DNA of 64,000 nucleotides from Paenibacillaceae bacterium. GTDB lineage: Bacteria > Bacillota > Bacilli > Paenibacillales > Paenibacillaceae. Under the pieces are notes generated by a model, which did no database searches, had not been told where the DNA came from, and worked only from the letters and a program-made list of their open reading frames with translations. Shown here piece after piece: positions 1 through 9,461 of the stretch (position 1 is the first letter of the stretch; each line of letters starts with the position of its first letter). Location of the stretch: assembly GCA_004134985.1 (NCBI GenBank), contig REGQ01000021.1, positions 42,078 to 106,077 of the forward strand, written 5' to 3'. Made by a program: the position numbers and the translations under genes.

Positions 1-1
1 C

Positions 2-1441
2 GGCATTATGTCGGCCAGCCAGCTTCTGGAAGGATTCGCAGCAGAGGTGACATCGGCTTCAGATCCGAAAGAAGCGCCAATTGAAAGCCAGAAGCCAACG
101 CTCGTTATGGGCACTTCTGCAGAATACGCTCCGTATGAGACGGTCGATGCGAAAAACGGCGGCGCTATTATCGGCCTTGACATCGACATTGCCCAGACGA
201 TAGCCGACAAGCTCGGCTACGAGCTGAAGTTCGTCAACATGGATTTCAACGGCTTGATTGCCGCATTGCAGACACATCGGGTCGATTTCGTCATGTCCGC
301 CATGTCGGTGACGGAGGAACGCAAGCGGAGTATCGACTTCTCCGACAGCTATTATACAGCCCGCAACACGATTGTCTCGAAAGAAAAGGATAGCTACCAG
401 ACCACAGAGGAGCTAAAAGACAAACGGGTAGGCGTGCAGCTCGGGTCGATACAAGAAAAAGCCGCTCTTGCCATTGAAGATGCCCGGATTATAAAGCTCA
501 ACCGGATCCCTGATATTGTGCAGGAGATGAATTCCGGACGACTGGATGCGGCGATATTCGAGGATGCTATCGCACTTAATCAGACAGCGGTCAATAGCGA
601 GCTTGTCTATAGTATGCTGCCCGAGGAAATCGGAGATGACGGCTATGCGATTGCCTTCCCGCAGGACTCGCCGCTGCGAACAGAATTCAACGCAGCATTG
701 AAGGAAATCACGGAAAACGGCGAGCTTCAGGCCATTATTGACAAGTGGTTCGGCAAGGAGAACGAAGCGCGTCAGAAGCGGGGCTTCCTGGATTTCACCG
801 TACTCGACGGCTACATGAAGTACTTGCTGCAGGGCATATTCGTGACGCTGTTGTTTACACTTGTATCGGCACTGTTCGGATTTATTTGGGGCGCTGTACT
901 GTCTTTGTTTAAGCTATCCAGCATCAAGGCATTGCAGTGGTTCGCAACGGTCTATACGTCTATTTTCAGAGGAACGCCGCTGCTGCTGCAGTTATTATTG
1001 TTCTACTTTGCAACCCCTCAGCTGACCGGCTACGACATCCCGGCACTGCTGGCCGCAGGGCTTGCCTTCGGACTTAACTCCGCCGCTTACCTGTCCGAGA
1101 CAATTCGCGGCGGGATCATGGCCGTAGACAAGGGGCAGCGGGAAGCAGCGATGGCGCTTGGCATCCCCTACAGGACGATGATGATCCGCATAATTTTCCC
1201 GCAGGCCATCAAGAACATTCTGCCTGCGCTCGTCAACGAATGCGTGGCGCTTGTGAAGGAATCGTCACTGGTATCTGTGATCGGCGTAGCCGACCTGATG
1301 CGCCGCGCCAATATGGTACAGGCCGATACGGCGCGCGCTTTTGAGCCGCTGCTGTTCGTTGCTGTCATCTACTACTTGTTGGTGTTGATTCTAACTTCAT
1401 TGGCACGATTGCTCGAAAGGAGGATGCGTCGCAGTGATTAA
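2..1441 (+). CDS. Amino-acid ABC transporter, binding protein-permease fusion (5' partial)
   Basis: This protein binds and imports a polar amino acid, probably glutamine or a relative. Residues about 30-250 (from the ATG at 8) form a family 3 periplasmic-type binding domain, with a typical start LVMGTSAEYAPYE and the later ADKLGYEL segment. Residues about 265-475 form a HisM/GlnP-type permease with the EAA-like loop (REAAMALGIPY). Binding protein and channel are therefore one polypeptide, as in GlnP of lactic-acid bacteria. The frame is open to the window edge and no secretion signal is visible, so the true start and signal peptide lie upstream. The stop overlaps the GTG start of the ATPase gene, which indicates translational coupling. 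The family call is firm; the substrate is not. Confidence 0.9.
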   Translation, partial: GIMSASQLLEGFAAEVTSASDPKEAPIESQKPTLVMGTSAEYAPYETVDAKNGGAIIGLDIDIAQTIADKLGYELKFVNMDFNGLIAALQTHRVDFVMSAMSVTEERKRSIDFSDSYYTARNTIVSKEKDSYQTTEELKDKRVGVQLGSIQEKAALAIEDARIIKLNRIPDIVQEMNSGRLDAAIFEDAIALNQTAVNSELVYSMLPEEIGDDGYAIAFPQDSPLRTEFNAALKEITENGELQAIIDKWFGKENEARQKRGFLDFTVLDGYMKYLLQGIFVTLLFTLVSALFGFIWGAVLSLFKLSSIKALQWFATVYTSIFRGTPLLLQLLLFYFATPQLTGYDIPALLAAGLAFGLNSAAYLSETIRGGIMAVDKGQREAAMALGIPYRTMMIRIIFPQAIKNILPALVNECVALVKESSLVSVIGVADLMRRANMVQADTARAFEPLLFVAVIYYLLVLILTSLARLLERRMRRSD

Positions 1442-2156
1442 GGTAGAACATTTAACCAAAACCTTCGGCAAGCTGGAGGTATTGAAGGGGATCGATACGA
1501 CTGTCGGACGCGGAGAGGTTGTCGCCCTGATCGGTCCGTCCGGCTCAGGCAAGTCGACCTTTCTGCGCTGCCTCAATTTACTTGAGGTGCCTACAGGCGG
1601 ACGCATCATGATTGAGGGGACGGACATTACCGATCCCAAAACCGACATTACCCGTGTACGTCAGAAAATCGGCATGGTCTTTCAACACTTTCATCTGTTC
1701 CCGCATATGACGGTTATCGACAACATTACCTTCGCCCCTGTCAAAGTTAAAGGTCTGTCGCCGGAGGAAGCGCGCACGAAGGGCATCGGACTGTTGGAGC
1801 GGGTCGGGCTGAAGGATAAAGCCGACGTATTCCCGTCCCGGCTGTCCGGCGGACAGAAGCAGCGTGTGGCGATTGCACGATCGCTCGCGATGGACCCGGA
1901 AATTATGCTGTTCGATGAGCCGACCTCGGCCCTCGACCCCGAGATGGTCAAAGAGGTGCTTGCCGTTATTCGCGACCTCGCCTCGACAGGGATGACGATG
2001 CTGATTGTTACGCATGAGATGAAGTTCGCACGCGAAGCAGCCAATACGATCTACTTCCTTGATGGCGGGAAGCTCATTGAGCGTTCCGAGCCCGAGACCT
2101 TCTTCACAAGGCCGCAGAGCGAACGCGCGGCACGCTTCCTTGAGCAGGTGCTCTAG
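1434..2156 (+). CDS. Polar amino-acid ABC transporter ATPase (GlnQ type)
   Basis: This is the cytoplasmic ATPase that drives the fusion permease just upstream. The 240-residue length is normal. Walker A is GPSGSGKST, the signature is LSGGQKQR, and Walker B is LFDEPTSALDPE followed by the H-loop histidine in VTHEM. It starts at GTG 1434, eight bases inside the preceding gene, with GGAGG about ten bases upstream. A strong terminator follows at 2243-2285, so it ends the transcript. Substrate assignment (glutamine or another polar amino acid) rests on family resemblance only. Confidence 0.93.
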   Translation: MIKVEHLTKTFGKLEVLKGIDTTVGRGEVVALIGPSGSGKSTFLRCLNLLEVPTGGRIMIEGTDITDPKTDITRVRQKIGMVFQHFHLFPHMTVIDNITFAPVKVKGLSPEEARTKGIGLLERVGLKDKADVFPSRLSGGQKQRVAIARSLAMDPEIMLFDEPTSALDPEMVKEVLAVIRDLASTGMTMLIVTHEMKFAREAANTIYFLDGGKLIERSEPETFFTRPQSERAARFLEQVL

Positions 2157-2242
2157 AGGAAGCGCACACTCAGCCTTCCTTCGCCGAACGGTTCACTTGG
2201 CTTGTCAGCCATAAGTAAGCAGAACAACTCAATTATGAATCA

Positions 2243-2285
2243 AGCCAAATCCTGAATGCATCATTGCATCGGGATTTGGCTTTTT
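2243..2285 (+). terminator. Rho-independent terminator of the amino-acid importer
   Basis: A 10-bp perfect stem (AGCCAAATCC paired with GGATTTGGCT) encloses a smaller ATGCA/TGCAT stem and runs into a T tract. It lies about 90 bases after the ATPase stop. Confidence 0.9.
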
Positions 2286-2336
2286 GTATGGCTGAAACTT
2301 TTTTAATTTAGAAATGTATTTCCTACCGTCTCATGA

Positions 2337-4238
2337 CTATTTCGGAAGCTCACCATATTTCCTCCGGTAATGAGAAAGTGCAAGAAGCGGCCAGATGTAG
2401 CGGTAGCTGTGATAATGGAAATAGAAACTGCCAGGAAGGCCGGCTCCTGTCGGATATGCGGTCTTCCAGTCGTCCTCTTGCAAGGAAGCGATCAGTCTGT
2501 TCACGCCTTTGTTCAACTGAGCGGTAGGATAAGGCAAGGCGGCAATGAGCGCATCCAGCGCCCAGGCGGTCTGTGACGGGGTGCTCTCACCCAAGGGTAC
2601 GTATCGTAACAGACGGTCGCTAGTGCAAGATTCCCCCCAGCCTCCATCCTCATTTTGTTTGCTAAGCAGCCAATTCACGCCTTTTTGTACCGCATCATGG
2701 CGCGCAGGCGTACCTGCGGCGATCAGTCCCGTGAGCGCAGCCCAAGTCCCGTAAATGTAGCAGATGCCCCATCTCCCATACCATGACCCATCCTGCTCTT
2801 GATGGTTGATCAGCCACTCTGTGCCATTCTTGATGAAGGTATAGCGGGTGTCCAGCCCGGTGAAATTCCCCAGATACTCCAACGTTCGGCCTGTCAAATC
2901 AGCTTCCGAAGGATCGATCGCTGCGGACTTGGCGCCATCGATGGCGAGCCATGTCAGCAGATGATTGTCGGTGTCTTTCTCAAACGCAGGCCAGCCGCCA
3001 TCCTTATTTTGCATGGACAGCACCCAATTGAGCCCGCGGTTCCACGATTCGCGCCACACTGGATCGGTGCGCGAGAAACTGGCCAGCACCCTTAGAACAG
3101 CTGTCGAATCATCCACATCGGGGATGATGGTGTTCGGCTCCGAGAAGCCCCACCCGCCAGGGGGCGTATCCGGATTATGTATGCTCCAGTCGCCTGATCT
3201 GTCCTGCTGCTTGCCACGAAGATAGGCGGCGGCATTCCGAATGGCCGGGTGATCGTGTGGCAGCCCCGATGTCTGCAGGGCATAGGTAAGCAGGGCGGTA
3301 TCCCAAATCGTAGAGGGGGAGTTCTGAATGGTCAGCCTGCCGTCCCCGAGGCGGTATTTCATCGCCTTGATCCCTTGAACAGCCCGCCTGATCACCGGGT
3401 GATCTTTGTTGTAGCCTAAAGCAAGCAAGGAGAAGATCATCACAATGGTGCAGCTCGCATAGGTGTACAGCGTGCCGTCCGGCTCAATGCGCTCCAGCAT
3501 AAATGCCTCGGCCTTTCGGGTCGCGGCTTCATGAATATGCCGTGGTACGCCGATCAGCCGCTTCATCCCCGCCTCGATCTGGTCCATCATTTCCTTGAAT
3601 CCGCGCGGCTGCTCGTCATTCCCGTCCGTCCGGCTACTGCTCAGCCCGGATAGATCAGGCGTCCGCTCTGTTTTAACGGAGAAGCGGCGGTCAGCCATTA
3701 TCATCATTGGAACAAGATGAACACGCGAATAGCCTGAAAAATCGAAAAAACTGATCGGAAATGAGGCCGGGAGCAGCAGAATTTCCAGCGGGATAGACGA
3801 TATTGCAAGCGGCCATCTGGTTTGTCCGGTTGCCGCCAGAATCGCTTTAGTAAGAATGCTCGTCGCTTTGCCAAGTCCGCCTTTCGACTGGATATAGCGT
3901 CTGGCCCGTTCCATTGCTTCATCCGATTTATGAATGTAGCCGGAGTACAGCAGCGCATAATAGGCTTCGATCGTGGCGGACAGATTCCCTCCTTCCTCAT
4001 CCCTGAACAGTCTCCAGCAGCCTTCGGGCTGCTGCGCGGCGAGAATCCGGTCATGAAGCTGCCGAATCAGCTCCTCATCCTCCATATCCAGTGACCGCAG
4101 AAGAATAATAAGGTAGGCGTCAATGTTTGTCCCGTTCTCGAAGCAGAACTCCCATGCCCCGTCCTGCCGCTGCTTACCTAGAAGATCCGTTGTCAGCCGG
4201 GTGATTTCCCGCTCGATTTTGGTTAAGGTCTGGCTCAT
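2337..4238 (-). CDS. sqhC: Squalene-hopene cyclase family (sporulenol synthase-like)
   Basis: This is a class II triterpene cyclase that protonates a linear isoprenoid and folds it into a polycyclic terpenoid at the membrane. I chose the ATG at 4238, preceded by GGGAGG; the frame stays open a further 49 codons without a site. This gives 633 residues, the usual length for bacterial squalene-hopene cyclases and Bacillus SqhC. The catalytic DXDD motif is DVDD at residues 374-377. QW repeats are visible, for example QNKDGGW and NEDGGWGE. Spore-forming Bacillus relatives make sporulenes from C35 tetraprenyl-curcumene; squalene-to-hopene is the alternative. No other isoprenoid gene is adjacent, so the sequence cannot decide the substrate. 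Confidence 0.85.
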   Translation of the reverse strand: MSQTLTKIEREITRLTTDLLGKQRQDGAWEFCFENGTNIDAYLIILLRSLDMEDEELIRQLHDRILAAQQPEGCWRLFRDEEGGNLSATIEAYYALLYSGYIHKSDEAMERARRYIQSKGGLGKATSILTKAILAATGQTRWPLAISSIPLEILLLPASFPISFFDFSGYSRVHLVPMMIMADRRFSVKTERTPDLSGLSSSRTDGNDEQPRGFKEMMDQIEAGMKRLIGVPRHIHEAATRKAEAFMLERIEPDGTLYTYASCTIVMIFSLLALGYNKDHPVIRRAVQGIKAMKYRLGDGRLTIQNSPSTIWDTALLTYALQTSGLPHDHPAIRNAAAYLRGKQQDRSGDWSIHNPDTPPGGWGFSEPNTIIPDVDDSTAVLRVLASFSRTDPVWRESWNRGLNWVLSMQNKDGGWPAFEKDTDNHLLTWLAIDGAKSAAIDPSEADLTGRTLEYLGNFTGLDTRYTFIKNGTEWLINHQEQDGSWYGRWGICYIYGTWAALTGLIAAGTPARHDAVQKGVNWLLSKQNEDGGWGESCTSDRLLRYVPLGESTPSQTAWALDALIAALPYPTAQLNKGVNRLIASLQEDDWKTAYPTGAGLPGSFYFHYHSYRYIWPLLALSHYRRKYGELPK

Positions 4239-4536
4239 TTTCCAGTGTACCTCCCGAGATATAATCATTATTATATGATCGTCGGAGTTGGAACATGAGG
4301 CGCGGCAGGCGGCTAAGACAGATAGTGTGCGCGAACTAGAGCGTATTTTGCCATTTGAAATCAGCTGTTCCGCGCCCACCATCAAAATGTTGCCTTTAAA
4401 GTCCTCGGCGGTGAGAGAATGATAGAATTAAGCGATTTATTACACTTTCCAATGAAATTTCCGCTATATTAATGTTATTTTTGGATTTATGTAATAAAAT
4501 TACAATGATATGCAAAAAGGAATAGGAGCTGATGAC

Positions 4537-5877
4537 ATGAAAAAATCGGCCATCTTGTTGACTATTATGACAATACTAACGCTAATTATTGGGGGTTGCA
4601 CCAAGGATGACAATGGGGAATGGGCGCCATTCAAGAAGGATGAACAGGCGTCACTAAAGATTATGTATTGGGACGAGAAATCGTTCTATGAAGATTACGG
4701 GATGATGTTTCAGAGCGAATTTCCGAACGTTGCGTTCGAAATCATAAGCCTGCCTTCAAATACCGACCCTCCCCTTCCAGTCTATGAATTATACAATCGC
4801 TATATTGAGCAGAATCAGCCCGACATTTTGATGGTAACGCCAAATCACCGCTGGCTGGCCGAAGAAGGCATGCTGCTGGAATTGGATACGCTGATCGAGC
4901 GGGACAAGTTCGACCTGGACAGCTATTTATCAACAGTCGTGTCCATGCTTCGCAAAGAAGGAGACGGCAAGTTATATGGCCTTGCTCCAAGCTTCAGCAG
5001 TTATGGAATCTACTACAACCTTGATTTGTTCCAGAAGCACGGCATAGACCTCCCCCGCGATTCGATGACATGGGAGGAAATATTCGAGCTTGCGGCAAGA
5101 TTTCCGGCGGAAGGTGACGGAAGTGACAGCATATACGGGTTTACAATCGATGAGTTCTCGTCTCCGCTGGAAGATATTTTGTTAAGCTGGCTCGCTCAAA
5201 ACAAAAAAATGTTGAATCAGGATGGCTCTGGCGTCCAGCTCGACAGCGAGTCGTGGAGGACAACCTTCGAATCGCTGGTCAGCGCTGTACAGTCCGGAGC
5301 GCTCTACCACCCATCGCCGGAAGAGTTGGCCCAAAAGTTCAGAGATCGAAAAGAGCATCGCTTTCTCAACGGAACGGCTGCAATGACCTATAACTCCGAA
5401 CATTTGATTCCTGCACTAAATCGGTCAGAGATAAATTGGGGAGTCGCTTCCGCTCCCGTAGATCCCCTGAATCGTACGCAAAGCAGCGCCTACAGTCTCG
5501 GCCCTACGTTCGTAATTGTCAAGCAATCCTCCAATGCACGGGCGGCGTGGGAATTCGTCAAGTATGTGAACTCCGCGAGTTTCGCCCAAATTAAATCGAA
5601 AGCGAGCGGGGATATTCTATTTAGCAGATCCGAGTTTATCCGTCCGCAGGGCGAACGTGACATCTCGGCTTTGTATCGGCTGGAGGCGATCGCCGATTTG
5701 ACGAATGAATTCGATTCGTTCGATGGCGCGTTAAGGTTGAAGATGGTTCGTATTATCGTAAACGAGCTTGTCGACGTCATTGACCGCGTCAAGACACTGG
5801 ATGAAGCGATTGAGAAAATGCAGGAAGAAGGCACAGCGATGTTGTTTCAAGCTCGTTCCGCTGCCGCGGCGCCATAA
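4537..5877 (+). CDS. Extracellular solute-binding lipoprotein, family 1 (orphan)
   Basis: This is a sugar-type ABC binding protein anchored to the outer face of the membrane. The ATG at 4537 follows AGGAGC and opens a 446-residue protein with a lipoprotein signal ending in LIIGGC, so Cys is the lipidation site. Family 1 features include the opening KIMYWDE, a central GIYYNLDLFQKHGI segment and TWEEIFELA. No permease or ATPase gene lies beside it, so it must share a transporter encoded elsewhere or act as a sensor. It is flanked by the cyclase (divergent) and a WYL regulator (convergent). The ligand is unknown. Confidence 0.85.
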   Translation: MKKSAILLTIMTILTLIIGGCTKDDNGEWAPFKKDEQASLKIMYWDEKSFYEDYGMMFQSEFPNVAFEIISLPSNTDPPLPVYELYNRYIEQNQPDILMVTPNHRWLAEEGMLLELDTLIERDKFDLDSYLSTVVSMLRKEGDGKLYGLAPSFSSYGIYYNLDLFQKHGIDLPRDSMTWEEIFELAARFPAEGDGSDSIYGFTIDEFSSPLEDILLSWLAQNKKMLNQDGSGVQLDSESWRTTFESLVSAVQSGALYHPSPEELAQKFRDRKEHRFLNGTAAMTYNSEHLIPALNRSEINWGVASAPVDPLNRTQSSAYSLGPTFVIVKQSSNARAAWEFVKYVNSASFAQIKSKASGDILFSRSEFIRPQGERDISALYRLEAIADLTNEFDSFDGALRLKMVRIIVNELVDVIDRVKTLDEAIEKMQEEGTAMLFQARSAAAAP

Positions 5878-5972
5878 GATGTATACCTGATCCCCGCAAT
5901 CGGATTTTCATTGTAACAAATCCAATCGAAGTAGGTACAGTAAGACAATTTATAAGCAGCTGCAGGAGAAAT

Positions 5973-6020
5973 AAAGCAATAAGCGCAAGTTCCTGAAAGG
6001 GACCAGCTTATTGCTTTTTT
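5973..6020 (+). terminator. Rho-independent terminator after the orphan binding protein
   Basis: A 12-bp arm AAAGCAATAAGC pairs with GCTTATTGCTTT and is followed by a T run. Confidence 0.88.
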
Positions 6021-6062
6021 GCATATTTTAAAAGTTGGTGCAGCGTCATTGCTCCCCTTCCT

Positions 6063-7037
6063 TTATAGTGGGCCGTTTACGTTTAGCGCCCGGCCTTCCC
6101 CGTCATACAGCGCAGATACCGCCAGGGCGGCTTCCCGTACTTTCGCTGCGATCGAGACAGGTTCCAGAATGACCAGATCGGATTTGAAATGAAGCAAGAA
6201 ACCGATCAGCCACTTTTCATCCGGAAATGTTGTCCTTACAATCAGCGATCCGTCTTGCAGGCGCTCAATCTCCTTCTCTTCAAAATGATCGGCTACCGCA
6301 ACCTTGGCAGCAGCCTGAAACCGAAGCGTCAGTTCAATCCGCTGCCGCTGCAACTGCTCCCCCCAGCCCTGATTCATGATGGCAACAGGCATTGGCCTGC
6401 GGGTGAAAGTTTCTGTGAGAGGCTCAAGCCCCCGAATCCGGGATAGCCTAAATGTCCGGTAATCCTGGCGATTTAAGCAATAGCCATGCAAATACCAAGA
6501 GTAAGCCTTGAGCGCCAGTCCCATCGGCTCGATGCGGCGCTCTGTCTCCGCGCCTTGGCCGTCCGTATATCGAAAATGAATCAGTCTATTTTCGTTTACT
6601 GCCTTGTGCAGTGCTTCATATTTGCTGCGTTCAGCCTCGCTTGTGCGCCAGGGAGTAAATTCAATATGAATTTGATCACGGTCTGCCAGCCGTCCTTTCT
6701 CTGCTTGGCTGACCAGCGCACCCACCTTATCCAGCAAATTATCAATGTCCGAGCGGTTCATAGCCTGAGTGGATTGAAGGCCGCGCAGAGCCGTCGTTAA
6801 TGCAATTAGCTCATCGAATGACAGCATCTGCCGATCCAATCTGAAGCTGTCCATAATTTCGTACCCTCCCTCTGTTCCGGTATACGATACAATGGGGATT
6901 CCGGCGTGGCACAGAGAGTCCAGATCGCGGTAAATCGTCCGCAGTGATACTTCCAGACGCTCAGCCAGCTCCTGTGCTTGCACACGTTTGCGATTCAGCA
7001 GAATGATAGTAATGGCCATAAGCCGCTCGAGCTTCAA
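6063..7037 (-). CDS. WYL-domain transcriptional regulator (HTH_11-WYL, YafY type)
   Basis: This is a DNA-binding regulator with an N-terminal DeoR-like winged helix (residues about 1-60, including AQELAERLEVSLRTIYRDL) and a C-terminal WYL ligand-binding domain (about 140-320). The start is TTG at 7037, with AGGAGG seven bases upstream; 324 residues is usual for the family. WYL domains sense small molecules or nucleic acids, but no ligand can be read here. It lies directly downstream of a drug-efflux gene on the same strand, about 150 bases away, so it may control or respond to that pump. That link is inference. Confidence 0.88.
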   Translation of the reverse strand: MKLERLMAITIILLNRKRVQAQELAERLEVSLRTIYRDLDSLCHAGIPIVSYTGTEGGYEIMDSFRLDRQMLSFDELIALTTALRGLQSTQAMNRSDIDNLLDKVGALVSQAEKGRLADRDQIHIEFTPWRTSEAERSKYEALHKAVNENRLIHFRYTDGQGAETERRIEPMGLALKAYSWYLHGYCLNRQDYRTFRLSRIRGLEPLTETFTRRPMPVAIMNQGWGEQLQRQRIELTLRFQAAAKVAVADHFEEKEIERLQDGSLIVRTTFPDEKWLIGFLLHFKSDLVILEPVSIAAKVREAALAVSALYDGEGRALNVNGPL

Positions 7038-7193
7038 CGTATTTCCTCCTATGCCGAGGTAGTTTCATCCATCATATCATCCTTTCCTCCTTATACACAG
7101 CGAACAGATGGCTTGATGATGAGGCGAGACATGCGACCGGATTAATCTGCTCCTGTTAAGGGCCATCTGTTGCCAATCGCGTTTCTCATATTG

Positions 7194-8729
7194 TTAATGG
7201 GCGGCAGCGTATCCTTCTTTGGCCGCTTCAGCTTCAGGGTCCAGCTTCTCCCTGCTCATCATGAATGCCGATACAAGGGCAAGGATAGCCGGGACAAGCC
7301 CCCACAGAAAGGTCGCTGCGATCGAGGAGGACAAGCCACCGGTGATCAGGCCAAGCGTATTCTCATCCATGGCCTCGCGAACCGCAGGATGGAGAAGAGA
7401 ATTCATGTCATCCGTCTGAAGGCCTGCAGCACTCCCGTTAGACGCAGTCATAAGAACGGCATCAAGCTTGCTCGTAAGGGCATGATTTTGAATCAGGCTG
7501 AAAATCGTAATTCCGAGCACCATCCCCAGCGAGCGATTAAAATTAAGCGTTGAGCTAGCCGCTCCCCGCTGTGAGGCAGGAAAGGAGTGAAGCGCAGAAC
7601 CGCTAAGCACGGAAAAGGAAGCACCGATACCCAAACCGATCAAAATCATATACAGCGTAATGAGCCAGCGCGGCGAAGCCGGTGTCAGTGTTCCGAGCAG
7701 TCCGATCCCGGTGCACAAAATAACCAAGGTCGGAATTAGTATCGCCCGGTAGGGCAGCTTGTTCATGAGCATTCCGCCAACTGTTGCCGTCACCACAGAA
7801 CCCATCATCATTGGCAGCAGTACGAAACCGGAATTCATAGCCGTCCCGCCAAGCACGCCCTGAATGAAAATTGGAATATATACCGATGCTGTCATGAATG
7901 CCCCGCCGCTCAGCAGGGCGATCAGATTGCTTGTTGTGTACAGTCTGCTACGGAACATTCGGAAGGAAATAATAGGCTCGACCGCTCTCTTTTCTACAGA
8001 TACAAGCAGCAGACTCAGCAAGATAAAGCCGCAGAACAAGCCCAATATTTGCGGTGAGCCCCATGCGTACTCCTTGCCGCCAAGCTCCAGGCCGAACATC
8101 AGGCATACAATGGCTCCGACGAGTAGACTCGCGCCAAGCAGATCGACCTTTTGTCTGACATGCTGCCTGGATGGCTTGTAGAAGAAAACGATCAGCAGGA
8201 ACGATAACAGGCCAAGCGGCAGATTGATGTAGAAAATCCAGGACCAATGCAGCTTATCCGTAATAAATCCGCCCACCATCGGGGCAAATACGCTTGACAA
8301 GCCGAAGGTTGCACCGAACAGGCCGGTCATTTTCCCTCTGTCCTTAGCTGCAATCACATCAAACATAATTGTAAATGCGATCGATACCATTGCGCCTGCG
8401 CCAACACCCTGAACGGCTCTGAACAGACTGAGCTGGATAATGGATTCCGCCATGCCGCATAGCGCAGAGCCGCCCATAAAGACGATAATACCGAATATGA
8501 AAAACCGTTTGCGCCCATACATATCTGACAGCTTGCCGAAGATCGGCATACCTGCCATCTCCGCGACCATATAGGCGGAGGTGACCCAGACGAACTTGTC
8601 GAATCCGCCCATTTCGCCGATAATCGTCCCCATGGAGGTGGCGACAATGGTATTGTCCATCGAGGCAAGCAGTATGGAGAGCAATAGTCCTGCGACTATA
8701 AAGCCCACCTTGCTTTGTGTTTGTTTCAT
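7194..8729 (-). CDS. MFS drug efflux transporter, DHA2 (EmrB/QacA) family
   Basis: This is a proton-driven multidrug exporter of the 14-helix DHA2 family, 511 residues. The N-terminus has the family sequence ASMDNTIVATSM, with the Asp conserved in helix 1. Motif A is GKLSDMYGRKR between helices 2 and 3, and the motif-C region reads GLSSVFAPMVGGFI. The ATG at 8729 is preceded by AAGGGAAGG. A WYL regulator follows on the same strand. The region upstream (8730-9300) contains broken rhodanese copies, so its promoter may be in rearranged DNA. Specific substrates cannot be predicted. Confidence 0.92.
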   Translation of the reverse strand: MKQTQSKVGFIVAGLLLSILLASMDNTIVATSMGTIIGEMGGFDKFVWVTSAYMVAEMAGMPIFGKLSDMYGRKRFFIFGIIVFMGGSALCGMAESIIQLSLFRAVQGVGAGAMVSIAFTIMFDVIAAKDRGKMTGLFGATFGLSSVFAPMVGGFITDKLHWSWIFYINLPLGLLSFLLIVFFYKPSRQHVRQKVDLLGASLLVGAIVCLMFGLELGGKEYAWGSPQILGLFCGFILLSLLLVSVEKRAVEPIISFRMFRSRLYTTSNLIALLSGGAFMTASVYIPIFIQGVLGGTAMNSGFVLLPMMMGSVVTATVGGMLMNKLPYRAILIPTLVILCTGIGLLGTLTPASPRWLITLYMILIGLGIGASFSVLSGSALHSFPASQRGAASSTLNFNRSLGMVLGITIFSLIQNHALTSKLDAVLMTASNGSAAGLQTDDMNSLLHPAVREAMDENTLGLITGGLSSSIAATFLWGLVPAILALVSAFMMSREKLDPEAEAAKEGYAAAH

Positions 8730-9034
8730 GCTTTTGATCCTTCCCTTCAGTAACGGTTAGCGGTCATTCGCCGCTTCTGAAGACATCATAAGCGATCCTT
8801 GTTGACATCTGTCTGTCAGGAACGAATTTGCAATTTGCAAAATGAAATTGATCTTCCTATGAAGTGCACCCATTCTCCCTGACTCCCACTCGTCCCCCGC
8901 AGCAATCGGATTCCCTTCATAACTAGTCCTGAGTTGACCCCTTGTTGATTTTTGCACAAAAAAATACATCGCCCAAGGCATACAACCCTTGTGACGATGT
9001 ACTCAGATTATAAATACAGTTAAACCTCTTGCCC
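8730..9034. other. Intergenic region with rhodanese-tail debris and a terminator
   Basis: No intact gene was found. At about 8890-8935 the minus strand carries a short relic reading SYEGNPIAAGDE, matching the C-terminal SYEENPVAVGEE of the broken rhodanese at 9035-9298. A minus-strand terminator sits at 8958-9000. Confidence 0.6.
8958..9000 (-). terminator. Terminator copy 1 downstream of rhodanese relic
   Basis: On the minus strand ACATCG and CAAGG pair with CCTTG and CGATGT around a short loop, followed by seven Ts. It is nearly identical to the terminator at 11758-11799; the matching block extends from 8961 to about 9062. Confidence 0.85.
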
Positions 9035-9298
9035 TTACTCTTCCCCCACTGCAACCGGATTCTCTTCATAACTAATCCTATCGCTCCAGCTTTCCGTATA
9101 CATCTTCACATTTGTGAAGTCCGCTTCATGCAGTGCAAGCACATTAGGTGTCACTGTTACACCTGATCCACAATATACGATGATCTCCTCGTATTCTTTA
9201 AGATCAGCAAGCGTGCTGCCTGCTCTTCCGCACTCTTGAACAAGCCTTGCTTTGCTTAATCTATCCTTCCAAAAGCGATTTTTCGCGCTTGGAATCAA
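9035..9298 (-). pseudogene. C-terminal fragment of a rhodanese-type sulfurtransferase
   Basis: Only the end of a two-domain thiosulfate/3-mercaptopyruvate sulfurtransferase remains, at most 87 codons. It keeps the catalytic-loop region IIVYCGSGVT with the active-site Cys, and ends WSDRISYEENPVAVGEE, close to the end of the full gene at 11833-12654. The N-terminal rhodanese domain and most of the second are missing. No ribosome-binding site precedes the first Met, and upstream sequence changes abruptly into a tRNA fragment. I read it as a decayed second copy cut off by recombination. A translated stand-alone peptide is possible but unlikely. Confidence 0.75.
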
Positions 9299-9347
9299 GT
9301 AAATCTTCAGAAAACTTGCCTAGCAGTGAACAGTTTCTTAAAACTAC

Positions 9348-9380
9348 AGGTCGTACGTTCGAATCGTATCGGGCGCGCCA
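9348..9380 (+). other. tRNA-Arg 3' end fragment (T arm, acceptor strand, CCA), att-like
   Basis: The variable loop AGGTC, T stem GTACG, loop TTCGAAT, stem CGTAT, acceptor strand CGGGCGC, G and CCA occur in tRNA order. The acceptor strand fits the GCGCCCG 5' half of Bacillus-type tRNA-Arg. Upstream bases do not form an anticodon stem, D arm or 5' acceptor strand, so this is not a functional tRNA. Integrative elements commonly recreate exactly this part of a tRNA gene, so it is probably an attachment-site remnant. Confidence 0.7.
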
Positions 9381-9461
9381 AAAAACGTTCAGAACTGTAA
9401 TATTGTGCGGTCCTTTTTTTCTTTTATGGTCGTGTTCGCGGGAGACACTTACTGGTGAGGT

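Noticed and set aside
4239..4385. Extended N-terminus of the cyclase
   Set aside because: No ribosome-binding site upstream, and the 633-residue form matches the family length and start.
9035..9298. Functional single-domain rhodanese
   Set aside because: Lacks most of the catalytic domain fold and any start signal, and abuts a recombination junction.
9331..9380. Complete tRNA gene
   Set aside because: Positions for the anticodon stem do not pair and there is no D arm or 5' acceptor strand.
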